Part shown: positions 1 through 8,170 of the stretch, one piece after another
How positions within the stretch are numbered: position 1 is the stretch's first letter
Layout of the letters: each line of letters starts with the position of its first letter
From: Microvirga sp. VF16
GTDB lineage: Bacteria; Pseudomonadota; Alphaproteobacteria; Rhizobiales; Beijerinckiaceae
Assembly (NCBI RefSeq): GCF_016864375.1
Contig: NZ_CP069358.1
Location: forward strand, 434,001-498,000
Direction: 5' to 3'
DNA: 64,000 bases
The notes under the pieces: generated by a model
Database searches by the model: none
What the model was told of the DNA's origin: nothing
Seen by the model: only the letters and a program-made list of their open reading frames with translations
Translations under genes and position numbers: made by a program

Positions 1-131
1 GAACACACAGGGCTTGTCACCTGAATGAAAGGGATTTCGAGCATGTCCTCCATCTCCGTGATCTCACCGCGTCGCGCCCACAGCTGGACATGAGCGGGCG
101 AGGAGAAGATGCTTGTCGACACGCTGCCCAT
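1..131 (-). CDS. Partial hypothetical protein at left edge
   Basis: An open frame enters from the left edge and reads leftward from an ATG at 131, giving 43 residues before the window ends. The visible part (starting MGSVSTSIFSSPAHVQLWAR) looks like protein rather than random frame, with an acidic stretch around residues 22-31. I do not recognise a family. There is no convincing Shine-Dalgarno sequence, so the start is a guess and the gene may be spurious. Confidence 0.3.
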   Translation of the reverse strand, partial: MGSVSTSIFSSPAHVQLWARRGEITEMEDMLEIPFIQVTSPVC

Positions 132-456
132 TCTCGTCTTTCACCGTTTTAGTATCGAGGCATGCCGATAATGCCATCAGCATTGCTTCCCGTTTGACGT
201 TAGCTGCCGGCGCCAGACAGGGTCTTTAGTTTACCGAGTCAGCCGCGTGGCATGTTTCACGAAGCTTAGACTGAGTCAAAAATCCTGACAGAAGACATGC
301 GTAGGGATGAAGCCTCATGGCACGGAGATCAGACACATCAACCGGGCTAATGCTGGGTGGTATGAGATCTGATGGCTACGGAAGATGACTTGACGGCCCC
401 TCAGTGTGCTGACAGCCTTTCGAAAGGGCGACGCCACAACGAAGAAGTCCGCCACC
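132..456. other. Intergenic, nothing recognised
   Basis: This stretch precedes the IHF-like gene. I see no convincing open frame, RNA gene or terminator. Short frames on both strands overlap the start of the IHF gene and are shadows. Confidence 0.4.
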
Positions 457-933
457 ATGATCAAGTCCGAACTGGTCCAGAAGCTCGCCGAGCACGATCC
501 ACATTTGTCTCGCCATGATTTCGAAAAGATTGTGGATGCCATCCTTCACGCCATTCGCGATGGGCTTGCCCGAGGCGACCGGGTTGAGCTGCGTGGCTTC
601 GGAACGTTCGCGTTGCGCAAGCATGCGGCTCGAATAGGCTGCAACCCGCGCACCAAAAATCCAGTTTCTGTTTCAGAGAAACTCGTCCCTGCGTTCAAGG
701 CTGCCAAGGAGATGCATCAGCGACTCAATCCCATATCGCTCCGGCGGCAGAACATAAAAGAAGCAAGGTCATCGACTGCTGCTGACAATGTTCGTCACGT
801 CGACGCTCAAGTCTCTGTCACTTTCGTCGCCACAACAGCGAGTGCGAGCCATGACGATGGAATTGTCAGGCTGCAGCTCATACGAGATTCTGGGCCCGAT
901 AGCGCCTGCGGCCGATCAACAGACAGAGGGTAA
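457..933 (+). CDS. ihfB: IHF beta-like DNA-bending protein with long C-terminal tail
   Basis: Residues 1-95 match integration host factor beta: the N-terminal helices (MIKSELVQKLAEHDPHLSR), the strand with RGDRVELRGFGTF, and the DNA-intercalating arm around NPRT. IHF works as an alpha/beta heterodimer that sharply bends DNA in recombination, replication and transcription. The ATG at 457 is chosen because it gives the family's usual N-terminus; an in-frame start at 406 would add 17 unrelated residues. The protein is 158 residues against a usual 95-105. The roughly 65-residue tail is Ser/Arg/Ala-rich and unlike IHF, so it could be a lineage extension or a frame running on after loss of the normal stop. 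The arm reads GCNPRTKN rather than the usual GRNPRTG, so this may be a second, divergent IHF-beta. Confidence 0.8.
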   Translation: MIKSELVQKLAEHDPHLSRHDFEKIVDAILHAIRDGLARGDRVELRGFGTFALRKHAARIGCNPRTKNPVSVSEKLVPAFKAAKEMHQRLNPISLRRQNIKEARSSTAADNVRHVDAQVSVTFVATTASASHDDGIVRLQLIRDSGPDSACGRSTDRG

Positions 934-944
934 GCCCAGGATTG

Positions 945-2219
945 CTATTCGAGCCGATCGAGCATGGGTTGGGTGATCAAGCAGACACCACTGTCCGTGC
1001 GCCGGAAGCGTCGCGCGTCACGATCCGGAGCCTCTCCCACCACAAGCCCTTCTGGGATGCGCACGCCACGATCAACGATGACCTTGGACAGCCGGGCCGA
1101 GTGGGCGATCTCAGCCCCGGGCAGCACCACCGTTTCCTCCAGATGGGCGCCTGAATGAACACGGGCTCCGGTAAACAGGAGCGACCGCCGCAAGACTGCT
1201 CCTGATACGATGCAGCCGCCGGATAGGATGCTGTCGATCGCCTCCCCTTGGCCGGACCCATTCCGCGTCAGCTTGGCCGGTGGGGTAATCTCGGCATAGG
1301 TCCAGATCGGCCAGTCCGTGTCGTACAGATCCAAGCCCGGAGCCGCCTGAGTCAGATCGATGTTGGCCGCCCAGTAGGCATCGAGCGTGCCGACATCCCG
1401 CCAGTAGGCCTCCGCCTCAGCGGACGACCGAACACACGAGTGCGTAAACCGGTGCGCGACCGCTTTGCCATGCTCCACCAGGTACGGAATGATGTCCTTG
1501 CCGAAGTCGCGGCTGGAGCCCGGCTCGGCGGCATCTCGCTGGAGTTGGTCCAGCAGAAACCGGGTGGAGAAGACATAGATGCCCATGCTGGCCAGCGCCA
1601 TGTCGGGCTTGTCCGGCATGCCCGGCGGATCGGCGGGCTTTTCCAGGAACGAGATGATGCGGTCGGTCTCGTCGATGGCCATCACGCCGAAACCGGTCGC
1701 TTCCATGCGTGGCACCTCGAGACAGCCGACGGTCACATCGGCGCCCTGGCTCACATGCTGCTGGAGCATGACTTCATAGTCCATCTTGTAGATGTGATCG
1801 CCGGCCAGGATCACGATGTACTCGGGGGCATAGCTCTCGATGATGTCGATGTTCTGGTAGACCGCATCGGCCGTGCCTTCATACCACATCGTCTCTGACA
1901 CGCGCTGGCTGGCCGGCAGGATATCGAAGCTCTCATTGCGCTCGGAGCGGAAGAAATTCCAGCCGCGCTGCAGGTGGCGGATCAGGCTGTGGGCCTTGTA
2001 CTGGGTGGCCACCGCGATGTGACGGATGCCGGAGTTCAGCGCGTTTGAGAGGGCAAAGTCGATGATGCGGGACTTGGCTCCGAAGTACACGGCCGGCTTG
2101 ACCCGCTTGTCGGTGAGCTCAAGGAGGCGGCTACCGCGCCCGCCGGCCAGAACATAGGCCATGGTACGGCGTGCGAGCGGGACAGAGGCAAGGCTCGTCG
2201 GCATCAGCATTCCTCCCAT
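945..2219 (-). CDS. glgC: Glucose-1-phosphate adenylyltransferase
   Basis: ADP-glucose pyrophosphorylase makes ADP-glucose from glucose-1-phosphate and ATP, the committed step of bacterial glycogen synthesis in the cytoplasm. The nucleotidyltransferase signature (YVLAGGRGSRL, residues 22-32) is followed by KRVKPAVYFG and the substrate-binding region with LAGDHIYKMDY. The C-terminal part is the left-handed beta-helix typical of the family. At 424 residues it is the normal length. The first 18 or so residues (MGGMLMPTSLASVPLARR) may be longer than needed, and a start at the internal methionine 20 is possible. No other glycogen gene is adjacent, so it is either alone or separated from a glg operon by the downstream IS21 insertion. 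IhfB lies convergent on the other side. Confidence 0.95.
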   Translation of the reverse strand: MGGMLMPTSLASVPLARRTMAYVLAGGRGSRLLELTDKRVKPAVYFGAKSRIIDFALSNALNSGIRHIAVATQYKAHSLIRHLQRGWNFFRSERNESFDILPASQRVSETMWYEGTADAVYQNIDIIESYAPEYIVILAGDHIYKMDYEVMLQQHVSQGADVTVGCLEVPRMEATGFGVMAIDETDRIISFLEKPADPPGMPDKPDMALASMGIYVFSTRFLLDQLQRDAAEPGSSRDFGKDIIPYLVEHGKAVAHRFTHSCVRSSAEAEAYWRDVGTLDAYWAANIDLTQAAPGLDLYDTDWPIWTYAEITPPAKLTRNGSGQGEAIDSILSGGCIVSGAVLRRSLLFTGARVHSGAHLEETVVLPGAEIAHSARLSKVIVDRGVRIPEGLVVGEAPDRDARRFRRTDSGVCLITQPMLDRLE

Positions 2220-2467
2220 TCAAGCAGGGCTCTTCTGGCCCGCTCAGCTTCTATGCTCAGAAATGAGCGGAAGTTCCTCAGGAGCAAGGGAGGATATCCG
2301 CCAGAGCCGGCGCCTTACGCCATCAGGGGTTCATTGTGAGTTCCACCCAGACATGCCAAAGCCGTTTGCGGAACTCCTCTGGATGGAGTTGTCGATAATC
2401 GAAAAACGGAGTGGAGCGACTTTCGACCCGGCATGGTAGGAGAGGAACGAGCCAAGGGCGGAATGAG

Positions 2468-3001
2468 ATGAACGCAGCACCCTTCGACATCATTCCGGCG
2501 TGGCGGATCGCACGGTTAAGGGCGGCCTTGCGCGATGCGGAACAGCGTGGCGCAACCCCGGATGATGAGGGTCACGATCTCACCCACCGTGCCCTGCAGC
2601 GTCGCTTCGTGCTGGCCCGAGGACGCGCAAAGCATGGGTCGAGACTCGCCTCCAGACCAAAGACCACACGCAAAGGCCGCAGCTTTCCGCACCTGAAACT
2701 GGTGGTTATCTGGCGGGCCATCCTGAGCCATCGCCCCTCGGGTTGGAAGCAGGGCGATGCAGCGCCATTTGGCAGCATTCGCAACGCGCATGATCAGGCT
2801 GTTGCTGCGTGCCGCGCTGCTGGCCTTGCACCACCGCGCTACCGCACCGTCTATGTCCTGTGGCATCGCGGCGTACCGCCGGTGGACGTCATAGCGGCGT
2901 TGCGTGCCGCGCGGCGATCAGGATGGCAGTTGATCGGCAATCAGGATGAGGTGCGAGGCCGCTGTCGCTTCTTCAGGGGAGCGAGAGCGGCGACGGTGTG
3001 A
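2468..3001 (+). CDS. Hypothetical protein beside an IS21 element
   Basis: A 177-residue basic protein, starting MNAAPFDIIPAWRIARLRAA. It has an Arg/Lys-rich centre (residues about 50-90) and no signal peptide or membrane segment. A purine-rich stretch ahead of the ATG could act as ribosome site. I recognise no family. The frame has plausible high-GC codon use but overlaps a 116-codon antisense frame. It stops about 80 bp before istA, so its 3' end may have been altered by the IS insertion. An in-frame ATG at 2411 is less likely. Confidence 0.35.
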   Translation: MNAAPFDIIPAWRIARLRAALRDAEQRGATPDDEGHDLTHRALQRRFVLARGRAKHGSRLASRPKTTRKGRSFPHLKLVVIWRAILSHRPSGWKQGDAAPFGSIRNAHDQAVAACRAAGLAPPRYRTVYVLWHRGVPPVDVIAALRAARRSGWQLIGNQDEVRGRCRFFRGARAATV

Positions 3002-3082
3002 TCCGTCAGGACCACACCGTCTGGCAGTCGTGGCCGACCGGCTAAGGATTGGATGTCTTCACGCCAATGAGGAATCCACCCT

Positions 3083-4594
3083 TTGCCCGGCCGCCATATC
3101 ACCGACTGCCAGATGAGGCTGTACATGAAGTTTCGCCAAACCAACACCGCCCCGATCGCCGCTGCCAAAGCCGGCTTCAGTCCCTCCACCGCCTCTCGCA
3201 TCGACAAGGACCCGCGCCTGCCCTCGCACAGGAAAGCCCCACGCGGGCGCCGGCGCCCCGACCCGCTCGCACGCGTCTGGGACAGCGAGATCGTTCCTCT
3301 GCTCCAATCAGCCCCGAGCCTGCGCCCCGTGGCTCTCTTCGAGGAGATCATCCGCCGCCATCCCGAGCTCGGCACCGGTATCCGCCGCACTCTGGAGCGC
3401 CGCGTCCGTTCCTGGCGCGCCCTGCATGGCCCCGAGCAGGAAGTCATCTTCCGCCAGGTGCACGAGCCCGGACGCATGGGCCTGTCCGACTTTACCGACA
3501 TGGCCGATCTGGCCGTCGCGGTCGCCGGCCAGCCCCTCGATCACCGGCTCTATCACTTCCGGCTCGCCTATTCCGGCTTCGAGCATGCCCACGTGGTGCT
3601 CGGCGGTGAGAGCTATGTCGCGCTGGCCGAGGGGCTGCAGAATGCCCTCTGGGCACTCGGCGGCGCTCTACGCGAGCACCGCAGCGACAGCCTCTCGGCG
3701 GCCTTCCGCAATCTCGATCGTGACGCCCGCGACGACCTGACCCGGCGCTACGATGCCCTGTGCAGCCATTACGGCATGGAGCCGAGCCGCAACAATACGG
3801 GCATCGCGCACGAGAACGGCGCCATCGAGAGCGTGCACGGCCATCTCAAGAAGGTGATCGAGGACGCCCTGCTGCTGCGCGGCTCACGCGACTTCGCCGA
3901 TCTTTGTGCCTACCGCCGCTTCGTCGACGAGGTGGTCGGGCGCCGCAATGCCCGCAATACTCCGCGCATCGAGGTCGAGCGCGCTGCCCTTCAGGACCTG
4001 CCGGACCGGCGCACCGCCGATTACGAGGATGCCATCGTCACGGTGACCTCGACCAGCGGCTTTGTCCTGCGCAAGGTGTTCTACAGCGTGCCCTCGCGCC
4101 TGATCGGCCATCGGCTACGCGTGAGGCTCTTTGACGATCGCCTCGAGGTCTATCTCGGTGGCACGCACCAGATGACGCTGCCGCGCGGGCGGGCCCATCC
4201 CAACGGCCGGCACGGGCATGTGGTCGATTACCGGCACGTGATCCACTCGCTCAGACGCAAGCCCATGGCCTTGATGGGGCTGGTCTATCGTGACCAGCTC
4301 TTCCCCCGACAGGTCTACGTCCGTGCCTTCGAGGCGATGTGCGCCAAACTGCCTGCCCGGGTCGCCTGCCGCACCATGGTGGATCTGCTCGCCCTGGCGC
4401 ACGAGCGCGCCTGCGAGGCCGAACTCGCCGCGCGCCTCGATGCGGATCTGACGGCCGGCCGGCTGCCGGATCTCAAGAGCTTGCGCGTGCTGTTCAGTCC
4501 GGATGCCGGTGCCGTGCCCGACATTGTGGTCTCCTATGCCCCGCTCAGCGCCTACGAGGAGCTTGCCGGCGGGCATCAGGGAGAGATCGCATGA
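3083..4594 (+). CDS. istA: IS21 transposase IstA
   Basis: A 503-residue DDE-type transposase. The N-terminus (MPGRHITDCQMRLYMKFRQ) is the standard IstA start with a helix-turn-helix over roughly residues 10-60, which supports the ATG at 3083. The rve integrase core follows, with acidic residues plausibly at SDFTD (about residue 133), HRSDS (about 195) and the E of HENGAIESVHG (about 250). The C-terminal third is the domain that contacts DNA and IstB. It has the expected length and no frameshift, so it may be active. It overlaps istB by ATGA. Confidence 0.95.
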   Translation: MPGRHITDCQMRLYMKFRQTNTAPIAAAKAGFSPSTASRIDKDPRLPSHRKAPRGRRRPDPLARVWDSEIVPLLQSAPSLRPVALFEEIIRRHPELGTGIRRTLERRVRSWRALHGPEQEVIFRQVHEPGRMGLSDFTDMADLAVAVAGQPLDHRLYHFRLAYSGFEHAHVVLGGESYVALAEGLQNALWALGGALREHRSDSLSAAFRNLDRDARDDLTRRYDALCSHYGMEPSRNNTGIAHENGAIESVHGHLKKVIEDALLLRGSRDFADLCAYRRFVDEVVGRRNARNTPRIEVERAALQDLPDRRTADYEDAIVTVTSTSGFVLRKVFYSVPSRLIGHRLRVRLFDDRLEVYLGGTHQMTLPRGRAHPNGRHGHVVDYRHVIHSLRRKPMALMGLVYRDQLFPRQVYVRAFEAMCAKLPARVACRTMVDLLALAHERACEAELAARLDADLTAGRLPDLKSLRVLFSPDAGAVPDIVVSYAPLSAYEELAGGHQGEIA

Positions 4595-5397
4595 CGAGCC
4601 CCGATATTGATGCCGGCCGCCTGAGCCTGGCGCTCAACGACCTGCGGCTTCCGGCCATCAAGACGATCTGGCCGGACTTCGCCGCCCGCGCCGACAAGGA
4701 AGGCTGGCCGGCGGCCCGCTTCCTGGCGGCTCTGGCCGAGCACGAGATGGCCGAGCGCGCCAGCCGGCGCATCCAGCGCCATCTCGACGAGGCCCGTCTT
4801 CCTCCCGGCAAGACCCTCGACGGCTTCGACTTCTCCGCGGTACCAATGATCAGCAAGGCCCAGGTGATGGCGCTGGCGGCCGGGGACAGTTGGCTCGAGA
4901 AGGGCGCCAATCTGTTGATGTTCGGCCCGCCCGGCGGCGGCAAATCGCACCTGGCGGCCGCGCTGGGCTTGGCTCTGGTGGAGAACGGCTGGCGGGTGCT
5001 GTTCACCCGCACCACCGACCTGGTGCAGAAGCTCCAGACAGCACGGCGGGATCTTCAGCTCGAGGCGGCGATTGCCAAACTCGACAAGTACCATCTGCTG
5101 ATCCTCGATGACCTCGCCTATGTCAGCAAGGATCAGGCAGAAACCAGCGTCATCTTTGAACTCATCGGCGCCCGGTACGAGCGTCGCTCGCTCTTGATTA
5201 CGGCCAATCAGCCCTTCGGCGAATGGGGAAAGATCTTTCCGGATCAGGCGATGACACTCGCCGCGGTCGATCGTTTGGTGCACCACGCGACGATCTTTGA
5301 GATGAATGTCGAGAGCTATCGCCGCCGAACCGCCATCGAGCGTAAACGGGGACCGGGACGCCCGCCGACGCGCGCGACAATCAAGACCTCATCCTGA
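4591..5397 (+). CDS. istB: IS21 helper ATPase IstB
   Basis: A 268-residue AAA+ ATPase related to DnaC. It selects target DNA and stimulates the IstA transposase. The Walker A motif is GPPGGGKS (residues 112-119) and Walker B is ILDDL (171-175). A sensor-like ITANQPF and an Arg/Pro-rich tail follow. The ATG at 4591 overlaps the istA stop codon and is preferred over an earlier in-frame ATG (4339) that lies inside istA. The 3' end of the gene contains the first of the terminal GCGACAATCA repeats. Confidence 0.95.
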   Translation: MTSPDIDAGRLSLALNDLRLPAIKTIWPDFAARADKEGWPAARFLAALAEHEMAERASRRIQRHLDEARLPPGKTLDGFDFSAVPMISKAQVMALAAGDSWLEKGANLLMFGPPGGGKSHLAAALGLALVENGWRVLFTRTTDLVQKLQTARRDLQLEAAIAKLDKYHLLILDDLAYVSKDQAETSVIFELIGARYERRSLLITANQPFGEWGKIFPDQAMTLAAVDRLVHHATIFEMNVESYRRRTAIERKRGPGRPPTRATIKTSS

Positions 5398-5520
5398 TTG
5401 ACGCTCGCAGCGACAATCAAGAAAGCGCTTGCATCTGTGTCGCGGCGCGACAATCATCATGCCCGCCGCGACAGCCAATCACCATCCTGATCGCCGCGCG
5501 CTCCCAATCCAGATTGTCGC
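5374..5520. repeat. Terminal repeat array of the IS21 element
   Basis: Three direct copies of GCGACAATCA start at 5374, 5410 and 5447, with spacings of 36 and 37 bp. An inverted GATTGTCGC is at 5512-5520. The spacing puts the copies on nearly the same face of the helix. They are likely transposase-binding sites at the right tip. Confidence 0.65.
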
Positions 5521-5625
5521 GCAATAGTTGCGACGCGAACGTCAAAGTTCACTGGATTGACAAACGGGTGGCTTGTGCCAGTCCCGAGACCGCTTGTGAG
5601 GGCATGTTTCTGTTTTCCGAGACTT

Positions 5626-6927
5626 TCATCCCCGCCTGCCCCGGTGCACCACCCGTTCGATCTCCTCACCGCCAGCGCCGACAACTCCCGCCGGATCGAC
5701 TGCCGTTTCCAGTTCCTCTGCGGCAACCGCGAACAATGGGCTTTTGCGCTTTGAGGCGAGCGCAAAGTGCGCCAGCAGCGCGAGGAGAGCCATGCCGGGC
5801 ATCACCGTCGCCAACGCCGTCAGGGGATCGCTGAAGAGCAGAGCCGCAACGGCAGTGCCAGAGAGCCCAACGCCAATCTGCAGAAAGCCGGCCAGAGCCG
5901 AGGCCGCACCGGCCACCTTCGGAAAGCCCGCCAGGGCGCCCGTGGTCGCACCTGGGATCACCAGCGCGCTGCCGAAGGCCCAGATCAGAACTGGGCCCAT
6001 GGCCGTATACAGGGAGAGCGGCAGAAGGCGCAGGCCAAGGCCAAACCCCAAGGCTGACACCGCAACGAGCATCAGCCCGATTGGGACCAGGCGCATCACC
6101 TCAATCCGACGCAGCAGTCGGCCCGTGACCGTTGCCCCCAGAGCATAGGAGCCGGTCTGCATCAGCATCACCAGACCGAACTGGGTTGGTGTCAGTCCGA
6201 TCTTCTCCATCAGCACGAAGGGAAGAATGACCGCCATGGTATAGAACGCGCCGACCGCGCACCCGAGGACGAGGCTCCCGCGCATGAAGCCTTTGTCCAT
6301 CAGGAGCATGGCATAGTTCCGCAGGACCTGGCCCGGATAGGCTTGTGTGGGATCAGGGGCGGCATTGGTCTCGACGCACCACAAGCCCATCACCAGCAGG
6401 GCGACGAGGCCGTAGACCACCATGATGAGAAAGATCGCATGCCAGCCCAGGGTGCTCAGGAGCACGCCACCGATGGTCGGCGAGACTGCGGGTCCAACCG
6501 CCAGCATCAAACCGATCAGGTTCATGATGCGCGCTGAGCTCTGACCGGTGAACTGGTCGCGCACGATCGCGCGTGAGATCGCCACGCCCGCGGCGACGCC
6601 GATGCCTTGCAGGGCTCGCCCGATCAGCAGCCAGGTGATCGAAGGCGAAAAGACGGCAATGACACTGCCCACGACATAGACGGAGAAGAATCCGAGGGCG
6701 ACCGGCCGCCGGCCAAAGGCATCAGAGAGGGGCCCGCAGACCAGCTGGGCAAAGGCAAAGCCAAACAGATAGACCGACAACGACATCTTGATGGCCGCCG
6801 GTGTGGTGTGCAGCACCTCAACAAGCGTGGGCATCGCGGGTGTGTAGAGCGCCATGCTGACGGAGCCGAGGGCCACGATGAGCGCCCCAATTACAGCGGT
6901 ACGGGTCTCGGACATGAGGGGCTTCAT
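5626..6927 (-). CDS. Bcr/CflA-family multidrug MFS transporter
   Basis: A 433-residue major facilitator protein with about 12 hydrophobic segments. The loop after segment 2 carries the MFS signature GPLSDAFGRRPV (around residue 65), and the Bcr/CflA-type motif RALQGIGVAAGVAISRAIVRD follows around residue 105. Members of this family expel drugs such as bicyclomycin, chloramphenicol or sulfonamides by proton antiport. The substrate cannot be told from sequence. It shares a four-base overlap with the upstream marR-type gene, so the pair forms one operon in which the regulator probably represses the pump. The last 40 residues are polar and not conserved. Confidence 0.88.
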   Translation of the reverse strand: MKPLMSETRTAVIGALIVALGSVSMALYTPAMPTLVEVLHTTPAAIKMSLSVYLFGFAFAQLVCGPLSDAFGRRPVALGFFSVYVVGSVIAVFSPSITWLLIGRALQGIGVAAGVAISRAIVRDQFTGQSSARIMNLIGLMLAVGPAVSPTIGGVLLSTLGWHAIFLIMVVYGLVALLVMGLWCVETNAAPDPTQAYPGQVLRNYAMLLMDKGFMRGSLVLGCAVGAFYTMAVILPFVLMEKIGLTPTQFGLVMLMQTGSYALGATVTGRLLRRIEVMRLVPIGLMLVAVSALGFGLGLRLLPLSLYTAMGPVLIWAFGSALVIPGATTGALAGFPKVAGAASALAGFLQIGVGLSGTAVAALLFSDPLTALATVMPGMALLALLAHFALASKRKSPLFAVAAEELETAVDPAGVVGAGGEEIERVVHRGRRG

Positions 6928-7385
6928 GCCTGCCCCCTCCCCGGCTCGCGGCTAGCAAGATTCGCCCGCATGCGCTTCAGCAGGGTCCGGAGCATCTCAA
7001 CCTCTTCGGGATGGAAGTCCTGCAGAGCCCCATCCTGGACCTGCCTCGTGATCCTCTGAATCTGCTTGAGGGTCGATTGTGCATCCGGGGCAAGCTGCAC
7101 GATTTTGGCGCGTCGATCTGTGGGATCCGGCTCCCGCGCGATCAGGCCCCGGCTTTCCAATCTGTCGAGAAAGATGACGAGCGTCATGGGCTCGACATTC
7201 ATCTGAGCCGCGAGAGCGGTCTGGCGTGAGGCTGGATAGAGGGCAACATACGCCAAGGTACGGGCTTCGCCGGCCGTCAGTCCCAGACCAGCCTCCTCAA
7301 AGGCCCGATCGATCTGGAGGCGCAGAAGCCGTGCCCCGTCCACCAGCAGGAGGCCGATCGTCTCTTCAGTATATTTAGTAAGCAT
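6924..7385 (-). CDS. MarR-family transcriptional regulator
   Basis: A 153-residue winged-helix protein. The DNA-binding domain runs over roughly residues 35-105 and includes the wing region DRLESRGLIAREPDPTDRRAK, the best-conserved MarR signature. MarR proteins bind palindromic operators as dimers and usually release DNA when they bind small phenolic or drug-like ligands. The gene overlaps the downstream efflux pump by four bases, which points to local control of that pump. An inverted repeat spans its own start codon (7374-7412), a likely autoregulatory operator. Confidence 0.92.
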   Translation of the reverse strand: MLTKYTEETIGLLLVDGARLLRLQIDRAFEEAGLGLTAGEARTLAYVALYPASRQTALAAQMNVEPMTLVIFLDRLESRGLIAREPDPTDRRAKIVQLAPDAQSTLKQIQRITRQVQDGALQDFHPEEVEMLRTLLKRMRANLASREPGRGQA

Positions 7386-7412
7386 CTCTTATTATCGAGG
7401 ATCCTTACTAAA
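7374..7412. promoter_or_regulatory. Candidate operator over the marR start
   Basis: TTTAGTAAG at 7374-7382 and CTTACTAAA at 7404-7412 form a perfect 9-bp inverted repeat with a 21-bp spacer. The left arm is inside codons 2-4 of the MarR gene and the right arm is about 20 bp upstream of its ATG. The position suits a repressor that blocks its own transcription and that of the pump. Binding is inferred from position and symmetry only. Confidence 0.5.
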
Positions 7413-7715
7413 TCGAGAAGGCTGCCGGCGCACAACCCTGACCTGCGCCACCAGTATGATTGTATGCTCCGAGCCAACCAAATCCGGATGGGTGTTCGGG
7501 CCAGCGGCACTCGGTTGGCCCTACCTGATCTGATTTGAACGTGCAGCCTCTTCGGCGGCGCTCCGGGACGCTGCGCTGCCTCTCATTAATCCGGAGCTCG
7601 CCACTTTATTGCCACGGTTCCCTTGCCCAACTAGCCTTCCTCACGTGATGATCGATCATCGAAGGGTGGCGCATGCTGTTCCACCAGAGGGAAACACGAG
7701 GGACTCGAGACGAGA
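7386..7715. other. Divergent intergenic region, marR and csp
   Basis: About 330 bp between two divergently oriented genes. Apart from the repeat near 7404-7412 I see no gene. The csp side should hold the promoter and a 5' leader, since cold-shock mRNAs commonly have long regulatory leaders; I could not define a fold by eye. Confidence 0.4.
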
Positions 7716-7922
7716 ATGGCGACTGGCACTGTTAAATGGTTCAACGAGAGCAAGGGCTACGGCTTCATTACGCCTGATACGGGCGGCAAGGATGTCTTCG
7801 TTCACATCAGCGCTGTCGAGCGCGCCGGCCTTCGAGGCCTCAATGACGGGCAGAAGGTCTCCTACGAGGTTCAGGCGGACCGCCGGACCGGCAAGGAATC
7901 GGCTGTCGACCTGAAGGTCTAA
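7716..7922 (+). CDS. Cold-shock protein (CspA family)
   Basis: A 68-residue single cold-shock domain, the family's usual size. Both RNA-binding motifs are present: KGYGFI (RNP1, residues 13-18) and DVFVHI (RNP2, residues 27-32). It starts with the typical ATGTVKWFNESKG after Met. Such proteins bind single-stranded RNA or DNA and act as RNA chaperones in cold adaptation or general growth. It is monocistronic and followed at once by a strong terminator. Confidence 0.97.
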   Translation: MATGTVKWFNESKGYGFITPDTGGKDVFVHISAVERAGLRGLNDGQKVSYEVQADRRTGKESAVDLKV

Positions 7923-7941
7923 GGCCTCCCATATGGAGTGG

Positions 7942-7990
7942 GCCGCCCCGCTTGCTGATCAGCCGCTCCTGTTTTGGGGGCGGCTTTTTT
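7942..7990 (+). terminator. Rho-independent terminator after csp
   Basis: GCCGCCCC (7942-7949) pairs with GGGGCGGC (7977-7984) and is followed by six T residues. The loop is 27 nt, so it may fold into a more complex structure. Confidence 0.8.
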
Positions 7991-8170
7991 GCTGCGCCCG
8001 ACCCTGTTGCTATACTTGGTTACTTGACAGGCACAAACAGCCTGAACTGATCGGCGATGCTGAGCGCGCGCAGCCAAGAATGCCGACGGTGCAACGATCC
8101 GGAGTCGAGACGAGGAGCGGCCGAGCATCGTGTCCTCGCAATCAGAGAAGTGAGATCGGTACCAGCAGTC

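Larger units (their letters stand above)
3083..5520 (+). mobile_element. IS21-family insertion sequence
   Basis: The element carries the istA transposase and istB helper ATPase overlapping by four bases, which defines IS21. At the istB end lies an array of the decamer GCGACAATCA at 5374, 5410 and 5447, about 36 bp apart, and an inverted copy (GATTGTCGC) at 5512. IS21 elements carry multiple transposase-binding repeats near each tip. I found no copy of this motif between 2900 and 3130, so the left limit given here is only the istA start. The element may be truncated there or have a diverged left end. No target-site duplication was identified. Confidence 0.8.
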
